Source: Zobellia laminariae (GTDB taxonomy: Bacteria; Bacteroidota; Bacteroidia; Flavobacteriales; Flavobacteriaceae). From it: DNA of 64,000 nucleotides. Position numbers and translations under genes: made by a program. Below the pieces are notes generated by a model that was given only the letters and a program-made list of their open reading frames with translations, searched no databases and was not told the DNA's origin. The first letter of the stretch is position 1. Every line of letters starts with the position of its first letter. Below are positions 27,891 through 36,669 of the stretch, one piece after another. The stretch covers positions 578,993 to 642,992 of the forward strand of contig NZ_RCNS01000004.1 in assembly GCF_009725995.1 (NCBI RefSeq), read 5' to 3'.

Positions 27891-30386
27891 TTACTTAGGA
27901 TCTAAAATCTGTTCTATGCGGTCACTAACATCTTGTAAATGATACTTGCTCATGTTATCTGAAGTTCTTGCAATAGCATTTTCTATAGTTCGCTGTAAAA
28001 TTTGCAATTCAGCACGGGCCACTGAACGGATATCCGATTGACTAGTATGTACAACTGTCGATTTTTGATAACCTCCAAAGTCAGGTAGTTTTTTTTGGTC
28101 TTTTGCGGTCATCAAATAGTTCAACCTTTCAACATGTGCTTTTTGAAGGTTTCTTCTATAGGTATCTATTTTCTGTCCGTTTTGTAATTCAGACCAGATA
28201 CCACCGCGAAGCTCGCTCATCATAATAGTTAATTGGTAAGCTTCCGCTCCGTTGGCTGTTTCATTTTCAACCAAACGCTGCAGCTTTCCTAAGCTGAGGA
28301 TATTATCCAAAGTTTTAGTCTGCATTGCTCTAATCTCCTCTACAAAACCTGAATATTGAATCTTATTGAAAATATTCTGGTCAAGAAGCCACTCTGGCGT
28401 AGCAAATAGTTGGTCTTGTAAAAAGACCATGCAGTTTTGCTGATGCGCTTTTGTTACGGGTATATAAACGGCACCTTCTTGATCATAGGTTTTTTGATAT
28501 TCGTAAACACCGCCAATGTTATTGGATACATGACCCATATAGCGTTTGAATTGCGCAACAACCTGACCGTAGATTTTTTCAAGATCTTCATACGTCTTTC
28601 TATCCTCTTTTGTCCATGTAATAAGATTGGGTACAATACGTTTTAAATTTTCTATGCCATACAAACTAGCTTTAATAGCATCATCGCCTAAATCCTCCGT
28701 TTGTGAACTTGGATCTACAACATCACCTACTTGTTGATGTCCAAAACGATATAAAGGATCTCCAGCATGTTCTAAAATCCAACTATCAAGAATTTTGTTT
28801 TCCTCTTCCGTAGAAACATCTAAAATAGGTTTGTACCCCCATTTAATAGCATACTTGTCATAAACACCAATGTTAGGCATAAGAGCAACATCGCCATCAC
28901 CTGGTTGGGCTATATAGTTAAAACGAGCATAATCCATTATAGATGGAGCTGTACCATATTTTTTGGTAAAGGAAGCTGATCGGAGAGAATCTACAGGATA
29001 GGCAACACTACTACCCATATTGTGAGGTAAGCCTAAAGTATGGCCAACTTCATGAGCAGAAACAAAACGGATTAAACGTCCCATAGTTTCATCTTTAAAC
29101 TTTGTAGTTCTAGCATCAGGGTTTATGGCTGCGGTCTGTACAAAAAACCAGTTATGTAATAAAGTCATTACATTATGATACCAGTTTATATCAGATTCTA
29201 ATATTTCACCACTTCGTGGGTCGCTTACATGCGGTCCATTGGCATTTGGAATTGGTGAGGCCAGATAACGAACTACGGAATAACGCACATCTTCAGGAGA
29301 CCATTCTGGGTCTTCAACTACAGATGGTGGTTCTTTGGCAATGATGGCATTCTTAAAACCTGCCTCTTCAAAAGCAACCTGCCAATCTTCAATACCTTGC
29401 TTTATATAAGGAAGCCATTTTTTTGGTGTAGCTCTATCTACATAATATATAATCTGCTTTTTGGGTTCTACCAGCTCACCATTTTTATATTTTTCCAAGT
29501 CCTCATCTTTGACTTCCAAACGCCAGCGATCAAGGAATTTTACTGTTTTACTTTTTTGAGCGTCCAAACCATAATCTGTTTGGGCACTTTCAAACCAACC
29601 AACACGCTCATCAAATTCACGGCGTCTCATAGGCTCGGCAGGTAAGAGTATCATAGAGTTGTTGATTTCTATAGAAATAGAACCAAGACTACCATTACTG
29701 GGGGGCTTTTTTGCCAAGTAGGTTTTTACGTGGCGTGCTTCAACGTTTAAAGGATAACTCTTAATAGATTCAATATAGCTTCTTGTCTCATCTAATCGGG
29801 AGACTTTATATTTTTCTCTATATGAATCCGGCATGCCTAAGGCTTGTGCATCTTTTTCAAAAAGTTCGTTTACCTGAATTACCGTAGTTGGGTTTGCTGT
29901 ATCCTTTTTTACGGCCATTATATCAAAAGCAAAAAGGACCGGTTCAAAATTAGAATTTACAACCGCCTCATGTACAGGTAGCGAATCTGCGGCAACAATC
30001 TCATGACTAACTACACGAAGCAAAACCTTTTTTGGTTTCCTTTCCCAGCGAAGCACCTGAGTATTAATCTTACCTCCACCAAAACCAATGCCAGTAGCCG
30101 TCTTTGAAATCCTACTTACCATCAACATTTCTTTGTTGAAAAGCGAATCTGGTATTTCATAAAAGTGATTTTCATCTACTATATGTATATCAAAAAGGCC
30201 TTTGTCGGTTTTTGCGTCTTTGGTTATGACTTTGCCATATGGTTTTATTTTAGATTTTTTGTCATCATCTTTTTTATCTGACTTCTCCGTATTGTCCTTC
30301 TTCTTTTTAAAAATTTGAGCTTCGGCTGAAAAGGAAGTGATAAGGAGTAATGAGAAAACTACTTTGGTAAATACTGTTTTAAACAT
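27891..30386 (-). CDS. Zinc-dependent metalloprotease (DUF5117/DUF4953 type), secreted
   Basis: A protein of 831 aa from ATG 30386, which gives a clean signal peptide (FTKVVFSLLLITSFSAEAQ); the in-frame ATG at 30437 would bury it. An N-terminal region with DUF5118/DUF5117 features is followed by the metzincin motif HEVGHTLGLPHNMGSS (HExxHxxGxxH) near residue 460, with a Met in SIMDYARFNY as a possible Met-turn. Large secreted proteins of this family are common in Bacteroidota; substrates are unknown. No adjacent partner gene. Confidence 0.9.
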   Translation of the reverse strand: MFKTVFTKVVFSLLLITSFSAEAQIFKKKKDNTEKSDKKDDDKKSKIKPYGKVITKDAKTDKGLFDIHIVDENHFYEIPDSLFNKEMLMVSRISKTATGIGFGGGKINTQVLRWERKPKKVLLRVVSHEIVAADSLPVHEAVVNSNFEPVLFAFDIMAVKKDTANPTTVIQVNELFEKDAQALGMPDSYREKYKVSRLDETRSYIESIKSYPLNVEARHVKTYLAKKPPSNGSLGSISIEINNSMILLPAEPMRRREFDERVGWFESAQTDYGLDAQKSKTVKFLDRWRLEVKDEDLEKYKNGELVEPKKQIIYYVDRATPKKWLPYIKQGIEDWQVAFEEAGFKNAIIAKEPPSVVEDPEWSPEDVRYSVVRYLASPIPNANGPHVSDPRSGEILESDINWYHNVMTLLHNWFFVQTAAINPDARTTKFKDETMGRLIRFVSAHEVGHTLGLPHNMGSSVAYPVDSLRSASFTKKYGTAPSIMDYARFNYIAQPGDGDVALMPNIGVYDKYAIKWGYKPILDVSTEEENKILDSWILEHAGDPLYRFGHQQVGDVVDPSSQTEDLGDDAIKASLYGIENLKRIVPNLITWTKEDRKTYEDLEKIYGQVVAQFKRYMGHVSNNIGGVYEYQKTYDQEGAVYIPVTKAHQQNCMVFLQDQLFATPEWLLDQNIFNKIQYSGFVEEIRAMQTKTLDNILSLGKLQRLVENETANGAEAYQLTIMMSELRGGIWSELQNGQKIDTYRRNLQKAHVERLNYLMTAKDQKKLPDFGGYQKSTVVHTSQSDIRSVARAELQILQRTIENAIARTSDNMSKYHLQDVSDRIEQILDPK

Positions 30387-30848
30387 GTAAGCTTTGATTA
30401 TAATGTTTTGATGTGTGATGAAACAGAGTAATGCCATGATTACATAGCAATCCTATTAATAGTCGTAAATATAGCATTTTTGTGCCTTTACCTTTTAAGG
30501 CTGGTTAAGAGATTATTGGAGGTAAATTGCAGAGCTTATTACCAATTTTACAAAATCATATTTTTAAGAGTGTCGTTTAAAAGCATAAAACACCGATGAC
30601 ACGTATGTGCTAATTCTAAAGTGCTGCTAGTCAGAAAAAAAATGTGCTTTTTTCTGTAATAAAAATTCTCTAGAAACCGTGAGTGTCTAGCAAATAATTA
30701 AACGCTAAAATGCGAACTTGGTATTGTTTTGATTCACATTTTACGAATTTGATTATTTACGCTTTTTTAGGAAAGCTCCCACAAAATATAAAGAACAATA
30801 AAGAGATGTTTCGGCGTTATATAGACTCGTAAATAAATTTACCAAGTT
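30387..30848. other. Intergenic region of about 460 nt
   Basis: AT-rich and without a recognisable gene. A weak hairpin with arms CAGAAAAAA and TTTTTTCTG lies at 30632-30656. The segment separates divergent genes and presumably holds both promoters; no clear TAnnTTTG box was assigned. Confidence 0.5.
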
Positions 30849-31256
30849 ATGATTAACAAGAGTTTAAAAATAAGTATGATATTGGGTCTTATATTCGCAA
30901 ACGGAGTTTTTGCAGCTGATCCATTAACCGAAAAAGATGATACGGTTATTCATTCTATTAATTATATTGATGAAGACACAGATTTTGACCTTGGCTTCGA
31001 TACTGCAGATTATCTGCCAGAAAATTTCGACGCTAATGATATTTATGTCGATTTAGGTGCAATTCCTTTTATTGAGTCTGATGCTAATGTCATTCTAAAT
31101 ACCAATAAATACCTTCCACAGGGTTTTAATGCTTATGCATATCCTAAGAATGTAGAGGATTTCAATTACATCGATTCAAATGACGAAATTTCTTTCGATT
31201 TTGACACAAAAAAACATCTACCAAACGGCTTTGATCCGTATATAAGGAACAATTAA
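30849..31256 (+). CDS. Secreted acidic protein with repeated LPxxFDxY motif
   Basis: A protein of 135 aa with signal peptide (SLKISMILGLIFANGVFAA). The mature part is acidic and holds three related segments: DYLPENFDAND, KYLPQGFNAY and KHLPNGFDPY, each preceded by a hydrophobic or acidic spacer of 40-45 residues. I do not recognise a named family. It has its own downstream terminator and so is a stand-alone gene. A periplasmic or secreted location is expected. Confidence 0.75.
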   Translation: MINKSLKISMILGLIFANGVFAADPLTEKDDTVIHSINYIDEDTDFDLGFDTADYLPENFDANDIYVDLGAIPFIESDANVILNTNKYLPQGFNAYAYPKNVEDFNYIDSNDEISFDFDTKKHLPNGFDPYIRNN

Positions 31257-31285
31257 CCATTGTAAATTATTTGAATTAGCTAACA

Positions 31286-31310
31286 AAAACCCCTGTATAA
31301 CAGGGGTTTT
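31286..31310 (+). terminator. Terminator after the LPxxFD repeat gene
   Basis: The arms AAAACCCCTG and CAGGGGTTTT form a perfect 10-bp stem with a TATAA loop, 30 nt past the stop. Confidence 0.88.
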
Positions 31311-31348
31311 GTGCTTTGTATAATATATGTTCTTCTTTCTGTTTTCGT

Positions 31349-32779
31349 TTAAAATAATAGGGGCACTACAAATTGAAACATAAGAACTAATAGTGCTACA
31401 GCTATTAGATTAAGTATAATCCCAACCCGAGCCATTTCACTAACTTTTACATAGCCACTGGCAAATACAATAGCATTGGGCGGTGTAGCCATGGGAAGCA
31501 TAAAGGCACAGCTACTGGCTATAGTAACGGGAATCAATAAATAAAGAATGGGAATATCCAACCCAATGGCAATACCTGCTACTACCGGAGCCAGTACGGC
31601 GATCAGAGCCACGTTGCTCATGAGCTCGGTCATGAAGAGCATAAGGGTAATAAGGAGTATGGCCGTAAACAGAATACTAACATTACTGTCTCCAATTGCT
31701 GCGGAAACCATGTCTACAATACCACTTACGGACATGCCCTTTGCCAATGCCAATCCTCCGCCAAATAGAATTAAGATACCCCAAGCTAATTTTTGGGTGT
31801 CTTTCCATTCAATTATAAAATCGGCCTTTCTCATATTGTAAGGTATGGCGAACATTGCAATGGCTGCCATAATACTAATCATGGTATCGTTTAATTTCAG
31901 TGCAGGGAATATGCCGTTTATGACGGTTCTAAAAATCCATAGAAAAACGGTAACACCAAAAATAGCGAGTACCATTTTTTCCTTTCCACTCATGGGGCCT
32001 AATTTTTTAAGTTCATTATGTATAACGTCTTTCGAAGCAGAAAACACCAGATCGCGATTGGGATACATCCACTTAACCAATACCAGATAACTGATCCATA
32101 TCATCAATGCGGAGAAAGGAACACCTAAAACCATCCACTTTAAAAAGGAGATTTCAATATTGTATTCGTTTTCCAAAAGACCGATCATCACAGAATTAGG
32201 TGGAGTGCCGATAACCGTGGCCACGCCTCCTGCATTTGCCGAAAAAGCAATGCCCAGCATGACGGAAAGTGCAAAATTCTTATCACTTTTAGTAAACCCA
32301 TCTGCGTCATTTACTAAAAGATTAATGACGGACATAGCAATAGGAAGCATTACAACGGTCGTGGCAGTGTTACTGATCCACATACTTAAGGCAGCCGTAG
32401 CGATCATGAAGCCTAGAACCACCTTGTTGGGCGTTGTGCCAGTAATTTTAATGATATTCAGGGCAATGCGTTTGTGGAGGTTCACTTTCTCAAGAGCTAA
32501 AGCCAGAACAAAACCACCAAAGAATAAAAAGATTATTGGGCTTCCGTAATTTGCACCTACTTCACCAATATCCATTATTTTAAGAAAAGGGAATAGAAGT
32601 AGAGGAAGTAATGCGGTTACTGAAATTGAAACCGCTTCTGTAATCCACCAAATGACCATCCAAACGGCAACGGCAATTACAGCATCTCCTTTCTCGGAGA
32701 CTAAATCAAAAGGCAAAAAACGAATAACGAAAAAAAGAATAGGCCCTAGAAAGAGTCCTGCTTTTCTGCTGAAGTCCAT
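31349..32779 (-). CDS. SLC13 family anion transporter (DASS type)
   Basis: An integral membrane protein of 476 aa with about 11-12 hydrophobic helices. The divalent anion:sodium symporter signature is present as two Ser-Asn-Thr-like sites: WISNTATTVVMLPIAMS in the first half and LMSNVALIAVLAPV in the second. The family moves dicarboxylates, citrate or sulfate with Na+. The substrate cannot be read from the sequence. It is transcribed in the same direction as the downstream-numbered operon at 32830-39408 but separated from it by 50 nt, so it may be its last gene. Confidence 0.88.
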   Translation of the reverse strand: MDFSRKAGLFLGPILFFVIRFLPFDLVSEKGDAVIAVAVWMVIWWITEAVSISVTALLPLLLFPFLKIMDIGEVGANYGSPIIFLFFGGFVLALALEKVNLHKRIALNIIKITGTTPNKVVLGFMIATAALSMWISNTATTVVMLPIAMSVINLLVNDADGFTKSDKNFALSVMLGIAFSANAGGVATVIGTPPNSVMIGLLENEYNIEISFLKWMVLGVPFSALMIWISYLVLVKWMYPNRDLVFSASKDVIHNELKKLGPMSGKEKMVLAIFGVTVFLWIFRTVINGIFPALKLNDTMISIMAAIAMFAIPYNMRKADFIIEWKDTQKLAWGILILFGGGLALAKGMSVSGIVDMVSAAIGDSNVSILFTAILLITLMLFMTELMSNVALIAVLAPVVAGIAIGLDIPILYLLIPVTIASSCAFMLPMATPPNAIVFASGYVKVSEMARVGIILNLIAVALLVLMFQFVVPLLF

Positions 32780-32829
32780 AGTTTTTAATTGGTGCTCCTA
32801 AGCTATGTTTTTTCTTTTGTTTTTGAAAA

Positions 32830-34221
32830 TTAATATACAATGGTGTCTGAAGCAATAGGCGGAAGTTGATAGTTGCCAAAGTCAATACTGATTTTTGGGT
32901 TATTTAGTTTTACGCTCTGAGGAGAGGCATCGGTACCATGTAAATAGAGTTGCTGTAATTTCTTGAACTTATTTAAAGCGGCTAAATGTTCTGTTTTAAT
33001 GGTAGTGCTTGTTAGGTTGATGGATTTTAAATGTTCTAGTGAAGCCAGAAGAGACAAGTCCTTTCCGGTGATAGAGGTGTTGTCCAACAATAGTATGGTT
33101 AGGTTTGGGAGTTCGATTAATTTTGAAAAAATATCATCTGTAATTTGAGTTTGGCCCAGGTCAAGTCTGGAAATTTGTTCTTTGATAGGGAGTAGTGCCT
33201 CAAAATCGGTATCTGTGAAAGTTGGTTTATTGATGCAAGAAGCACTTAGGAAATTAGAGGATTTACTAATTTGATCAATATGGATTCCAGTAGCCTCTAT
33301 TGCTTTAATCTGTTCTTCAGATGCGAGGGATATTTCTATATTTGGGTGGTCAAAATCTTCTTTTTTGGGGAAGAAAGAAATAAAAAGTTCTTTCTCAAGA
33401 CCTGATTCGGCTATGGTTTTTTCAAAGGAACTGCCAGAATCAATCCACGCACGTACCAGTTCTACTTCTTCTTTAGATGGCTGAGTCTTACCTTCAGGAG
33501 GCATATGGTCGTCATTATCCATGGGAAGTATGAGCCTCGTAAACAGTTCGCTTTCCGAAGATTTTGAGGTTTCAATTACGAATCCGTTCTCACCTCCGTT
33601 TAGAATACCTTCCTCCGAGTTAAGTAGAAGTTCGCCCTTAGCTTTTTTTGGATTGTGGCAACTCACACATTTGTTGTTCAATATAGGTTTGATAACATCT
33701 TCGTAGAGTAGGGCATCTTGCCAGTTTGCTTCGTTTAGGCTAATTTCTTTCTCTTCAAAAGTCTCAAAGCCTAAAGCTGATTTTATGGAATTGGGTAAAG
33801 GTTCAATTAAATACTCTTCACCATGGGTAATGTTTCCACCTTGATGGCCGGTAAAGGAAATCAATATAAAAATGAAAATGCCCCAACTGATTACAGGGAG
33901 CTTGGATAAAAAGACAAAAGTTTGAATCCCTTTCAATTTAGCAAACATTAAAAAAGAAAAAAGAGCTGTGGCTATACCCGACCACAAATGCCATTTTACC
34001 GTGTCAAAAGCATATCCTTCACCTAAATATTGTAAATAACCTGTAATACAGGCAAGAGTTGCAGTAATACCCGCCCATAAGAAGATAATAGAAATTACAG
34101 GATTGTTTTCCTTTTTCTTTCGATCGTACCATTGCAAAAGGAGACCTATCATTATAAAGCCTATCGGCAAATGCACAATGAGAGGGTGTAACCTACCAAG
34201 AAGTTGTTTAAGAACGTCCAT
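32830..34221 (-). CDS. DUF2231 membrane protein with cytochrome c and LRR domains
   Basis: A protein of 463 aa. Four to five N-terminal TM helices (LHPLIVHLPIGFIMIGLLL, DUF2231 type; about residues 1-130), a Planctomycete-type cytochrome c domain with haem motif CVSCHNPKKAKGELLLNS (about 185-265), and C-terminal leucine-rich repeats (LTILLLDNTSITGKDLSLL; LKSINLTSTTIKTEHL; LQQLYLHGTDASPQS). It is a membrane-bound redox or sensor component, and the last protein of an operon with DUF1549/DUF1553 and DUF1501 genes, which have the same c-type domain. Confidence 0.85.
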   Translation of the reverse strand: MDVLKQLLGRLHPLIVHLPIGFIMIGLLLQWYDRKKKENNPVISIIFLWAGITATLACITGYLQYLGEGYAFDTVKWHLWSGIATALFSFLMFAKLKGIQTFVFLSKLPVISWGIFIFILISFTGHQGGNITHGEEYLIEPLPNSIKSALGFETFEEKEISLNEANWQDALLYEDVIKPILNNKCVSCHNPKKAKGELLLNSEEGILNGGENGFVIETSKSSESELFTRLILPMDNDDHMPPEGKTQPSKEEVELVRAWIDSGSSFEKTIAESGLEKELFISFFPKKEDFDHPNIEISLASEEQIKAIEATGIHIDQISKSSNFLSASCINKPTFTDTDFEALLPIKEQISRLDLGQTQITDDIFSKLIELPNLTILLLDNTSITGKDLSLLASLEHLKSINLTSTTIKTEHLAALNKFKKLQQLYLHGTDASPQSVKLNNPKISIDFGNYQLPPIASDTIVY

Positions 34222-34230
34222 GCTAATCGT

Positions 34231-35103
34231 TTAATCTATGTTAAAACGTTCTTTTAATAGCTTCATCATATAGATGTTCGCTTTCCATTGGTCGGCTACG
34301 GGCAGTTGGGAATAGGGTAACGTTGGCATATAGTCTGCAGGGCCAAATTCGGTAGTAATCGTAAAAATGTCATTGGTCTCCCATTGTTTCCGGATGACTT
34401 TTTCCCAAATGTTCATATGGCGTTCTACTGCTTCTTTCCATTCAGGAGCCTCGGGGTCGTTTACTTGTGGACCTTCTGCATGACCTATACGTGCATGAAT
34501 GTGATGCGAACGGTTAATGATTTCTTCTAAATGCGAATCTTGATTCTGCAATAGCGATTCGTGAACTACCATCCAGTGACTAATGTCCAACGTCAGTTTT
34601 AATTCGGGAATAGCAGCGAGGTATTTTTTGGTATCGGGAAGATTGAAACTGAAGCGCCCGCGGTGAGTTTCGTGATAGATAGGAACGTTGTTTTCCTTGG
34701 CTATTTTGTTGGCGGCGTCTATAAAGGCTTTGTTCTCTTCAAAGGAGAAAAAATCGTAGCCCGTATGGCAATTGATGTAAATAGGGTTCCAGGATATCAG
34801 AATCTTAAAATGCGCTATATATTGTTTTAGACTTTCTTCAAAAGATACAGTTCTATTGGTTCCGTTTAAGAAACCAACTTTTAAATCGTGTTTCTTTAAA
34901 GCTAGTTTTAACTCGTTCTGGCTTTTCGGGTCTTTAGGAAGCCAGATTTCTATTCCATCATAACCTGCGGCTTTTGTTTTTTCGCAAAAAGCATCATAAG
35001 AAATTTGTCTGCCCCAATCGGTCTGAAAGAATTGTAATTTTTTTTCTTGAGAGAAACCTAAGAATGAAGAAAAGAGTATTACTAAAGTAAGCGGTATTTT
35101 CAT
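34231..35103 (-). CDS. Secreted sugar phosphate isomerase/epimerase-like protein
   Basis: A protein of 290 aa with signal peptide (MKIPLTLVILFSSFLGFSQ) followed by an AP-endonuclease-2/xylose-isomerase type TIM barrel: GYDGIEIWLPKD, YINCHTGYDFFSF, YHETHRGRFSFN, LTLDISHWMV and ITTEFGPADYMP carry the His/Asp/Glu metal ligands. Exported members of this fold act on sugars or inositol-like compounds in the periplasm. It lies 9 nt upstream of the DUF2231 gene and belongs to the same operon. Confidence 0.85.
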   Translation of the reverse strand: MKIPLTLVILFSSFLGFSQEKKLQFFQTDWGRQISYDAFCEKTKAAGYDGIEIWLPKDPKSQNELKLALKKHDLKVGFLNGTNRTVSFEESLKQYIAHFKILISWNPIYINCHTGYDFFSFEENKAFIDAANKIAKENNVPIYHETHRGRFSFNLPDTKKYLAAIPELKLTLDISHWMVVHESLLQNQDSHLEEIINRSHHIHARIGHAEGPQVNDPEAPEWKEAVERHMNIWEKVIRKQWETNDIFTITTEFGPADYMPTLPYSQLPVADQWKANIYMMKLLKERFNID

Positions 35104-35154
35104 GGATGGTTTATTTGGTATTCTTTATTGTTTAGTTGATTCTCAAAATGGTCC

Positions 35155-36666
35155 TTAGGATAAGATTTCTTTGATAATATTACCTTCTACATCAGTCAAT
35201 CTAAATGGTCTTCCTTGAAATTCATACGTGTATTCTTCATGGTCAAAACCGAGTAAGTGTAAAATGGTAGCATGAACATCGTGAACGGATACACGGCCTT
35301 CCACACCGGAAAAACCAATATCATCCGTTTGGCCATGGGAAGCCCCTTTTTTAATTCCACCGCCGGCCATCCACATGGTAAAGGCGTCACCATGGTGATC
35401 ACGCCCTTTGTATGGCATTTTTTTATTTCCTCTATTTTCTTGCATAGGTGTTCTGCCGAATTCACCTCCCCATACAATTAATGTGTCATCTAAAAGGCCA
35501 CGTTGTTTTAAATCCATTATTAAAGCGGTTATGGGCCGATCTATTTGGGTGCATTTGTTTCGGAGACCTTTATCAATAGATCCCGAACGTACCACACCAT
35601 GACTATCCCAACCCCAATCGAACAATTGAACGAAGCGAACACCGTCCTCAACCAATTTTCTGGCAAGCAGACAATTGTTGGCAAACGATTCTTTACCAGG
35701 CTCCACACCGTACATTTCTTTAATATGTTCAGGCTCGTTATTGATATTCATGACCTCGGGAACCGCTATTTGCATGCGATAGGCCATTTCGTACTGGTTG
35801 ATACGTGCCAGAATCTCCGGGTCTGCATATTTAGCATATTCCTCTTTATTGATTTTAGTAATAGCATCAATAGTACTTTTCTTTAAATCTCTAGAAACCC
35901 CATCTGGGTCTTCAAGATAAAGAACAGGGTCGCCTTTAGAGCGGCATTGAACGCCTTGATAAACGGAGGGTAAAAATCCACTTCCCCAGACACTTTTTCC
36001 AGCATCCGGAGTATTTCCGCCAGAGGTCAATACAACAAAACCGGGTAAGTTCTGATTTTCTGAGCCCAAGCCATATGTGGCCCATGCACCAATGCTGGGG
36101 CGTCCCAAACGGGCGCTACCCGTGTGCATAAAAAGTTGTGCAGGACCATGGTTGAATTGATCGGTATGTACTGCCTTAAGAAAAGCCACATCATCTACTA
36201 CCTTTTTAAAATGAGGCATAAAGTTCGATACCCAATTACCAGATTCTCCTTCTTGTTTAAATTCGGCCTGCGGGCCCATTAACTTTGGAGTACCTTTTAT
36301 AAAAGCGAATTTTTTACCTGCTAATAATGATTCAGGACAGTCTTGACCATCTAACTTATGAAGTTTGGGTTTGTAGTCGAACATTTCAAGTTGAGAAGGT
36401 GCCCCTGCCATGTGCAAGTAAATAACCGATTTAACTTTTGGCCCGTAATGAGGTGCCAGAGTCGCCAATGGGTTAAGGTCTCGCTCAGAAAAGGTAGACG
36501 CTGATTTTTTGCCCTGTTTTGTTAACGGGTCACATCCCATGAAAATGGAACTTAAAGCTAATCCGCCCAGTCCTTGAGCACAGCTTTTTATAAAGTGCCT
36601 TCTGGTCTTTTCTTGTGCTTCTCTAGCCAAGTGTTCTTGAACTAGTCTTTCGATTTGGTCTTTCAC
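35155..36666 (-). CDS. DUF1501 domain protein, Tat-exported
   Basis: A protein of 503 aa. The N terminus carries a twin-arginine motif RRHFIKSCAQGLGG (RR at 22-23), so it is exported folded by Tat. The DUF1501 body belongs to the alkaline phosphatase/sulfatase-like superfamily: SVIYLHMAGAPSQLEMFDYKP, DTLIVWGGEFGRTPM and GRDHHGDAFTMWMAGGG. Its function is unknown in Planctomycetes too, but it regularly pairs with DUF1549/DUF1553 proteins, encoded here 3 nt upstream. Confidence 0.92.
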   Translation of the reverse strand: MKDQIERLVQEHLAREAQEKTRRHFIKSCAQGLGGLALSSIFMGCDPLTKQGKKSASTFSERDLNPLATLAPHYGPKVKSVIYLHMAGAPSQLEMFDYKPKLHKLDGQDCPESLLAGKKFAFIKGTPKLMGPQAEFKQEGESGNWVSNFMPHFKKVVDDVAFLKAVHTDQFNHGPAQLFMHTGSARLGRPSIGAWATYGLGSENQNLPGFVVLTSGGNTPDAGKSVWGSGFLPSVYQGVQCRSKGDPVLYLEDPDGVSRDLKKSTIDAITKINKEEYAKYADPEILARINQYEMAYRMQIAVPEVMNINNEPEHIKEMYGVEPGKESFANNCLLARKLVEDGVRFVQLFDWGWDSHGVVRSGSIDKGLRNKCTQIDRPITALIMDLKQRGLLDDTLIVWGGEFGRTPMQENRGNKKMPYKGRDHHGDAFTMWMAGGGIKKGASHGQTDDIGFSGVEGRVSVHDVHATILHLLGFDHEEYTYEFQGRPFRLTDVEGNIIKEILS

Positions 36667-36669
36667 GGC

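Noticed and set aside
27707..27898. 63-codon plus-strand frame beside the metalloprotease terminator
   Set aside because: It runs through the terminator hairpin and has no protein-like features or ribosome binding site.
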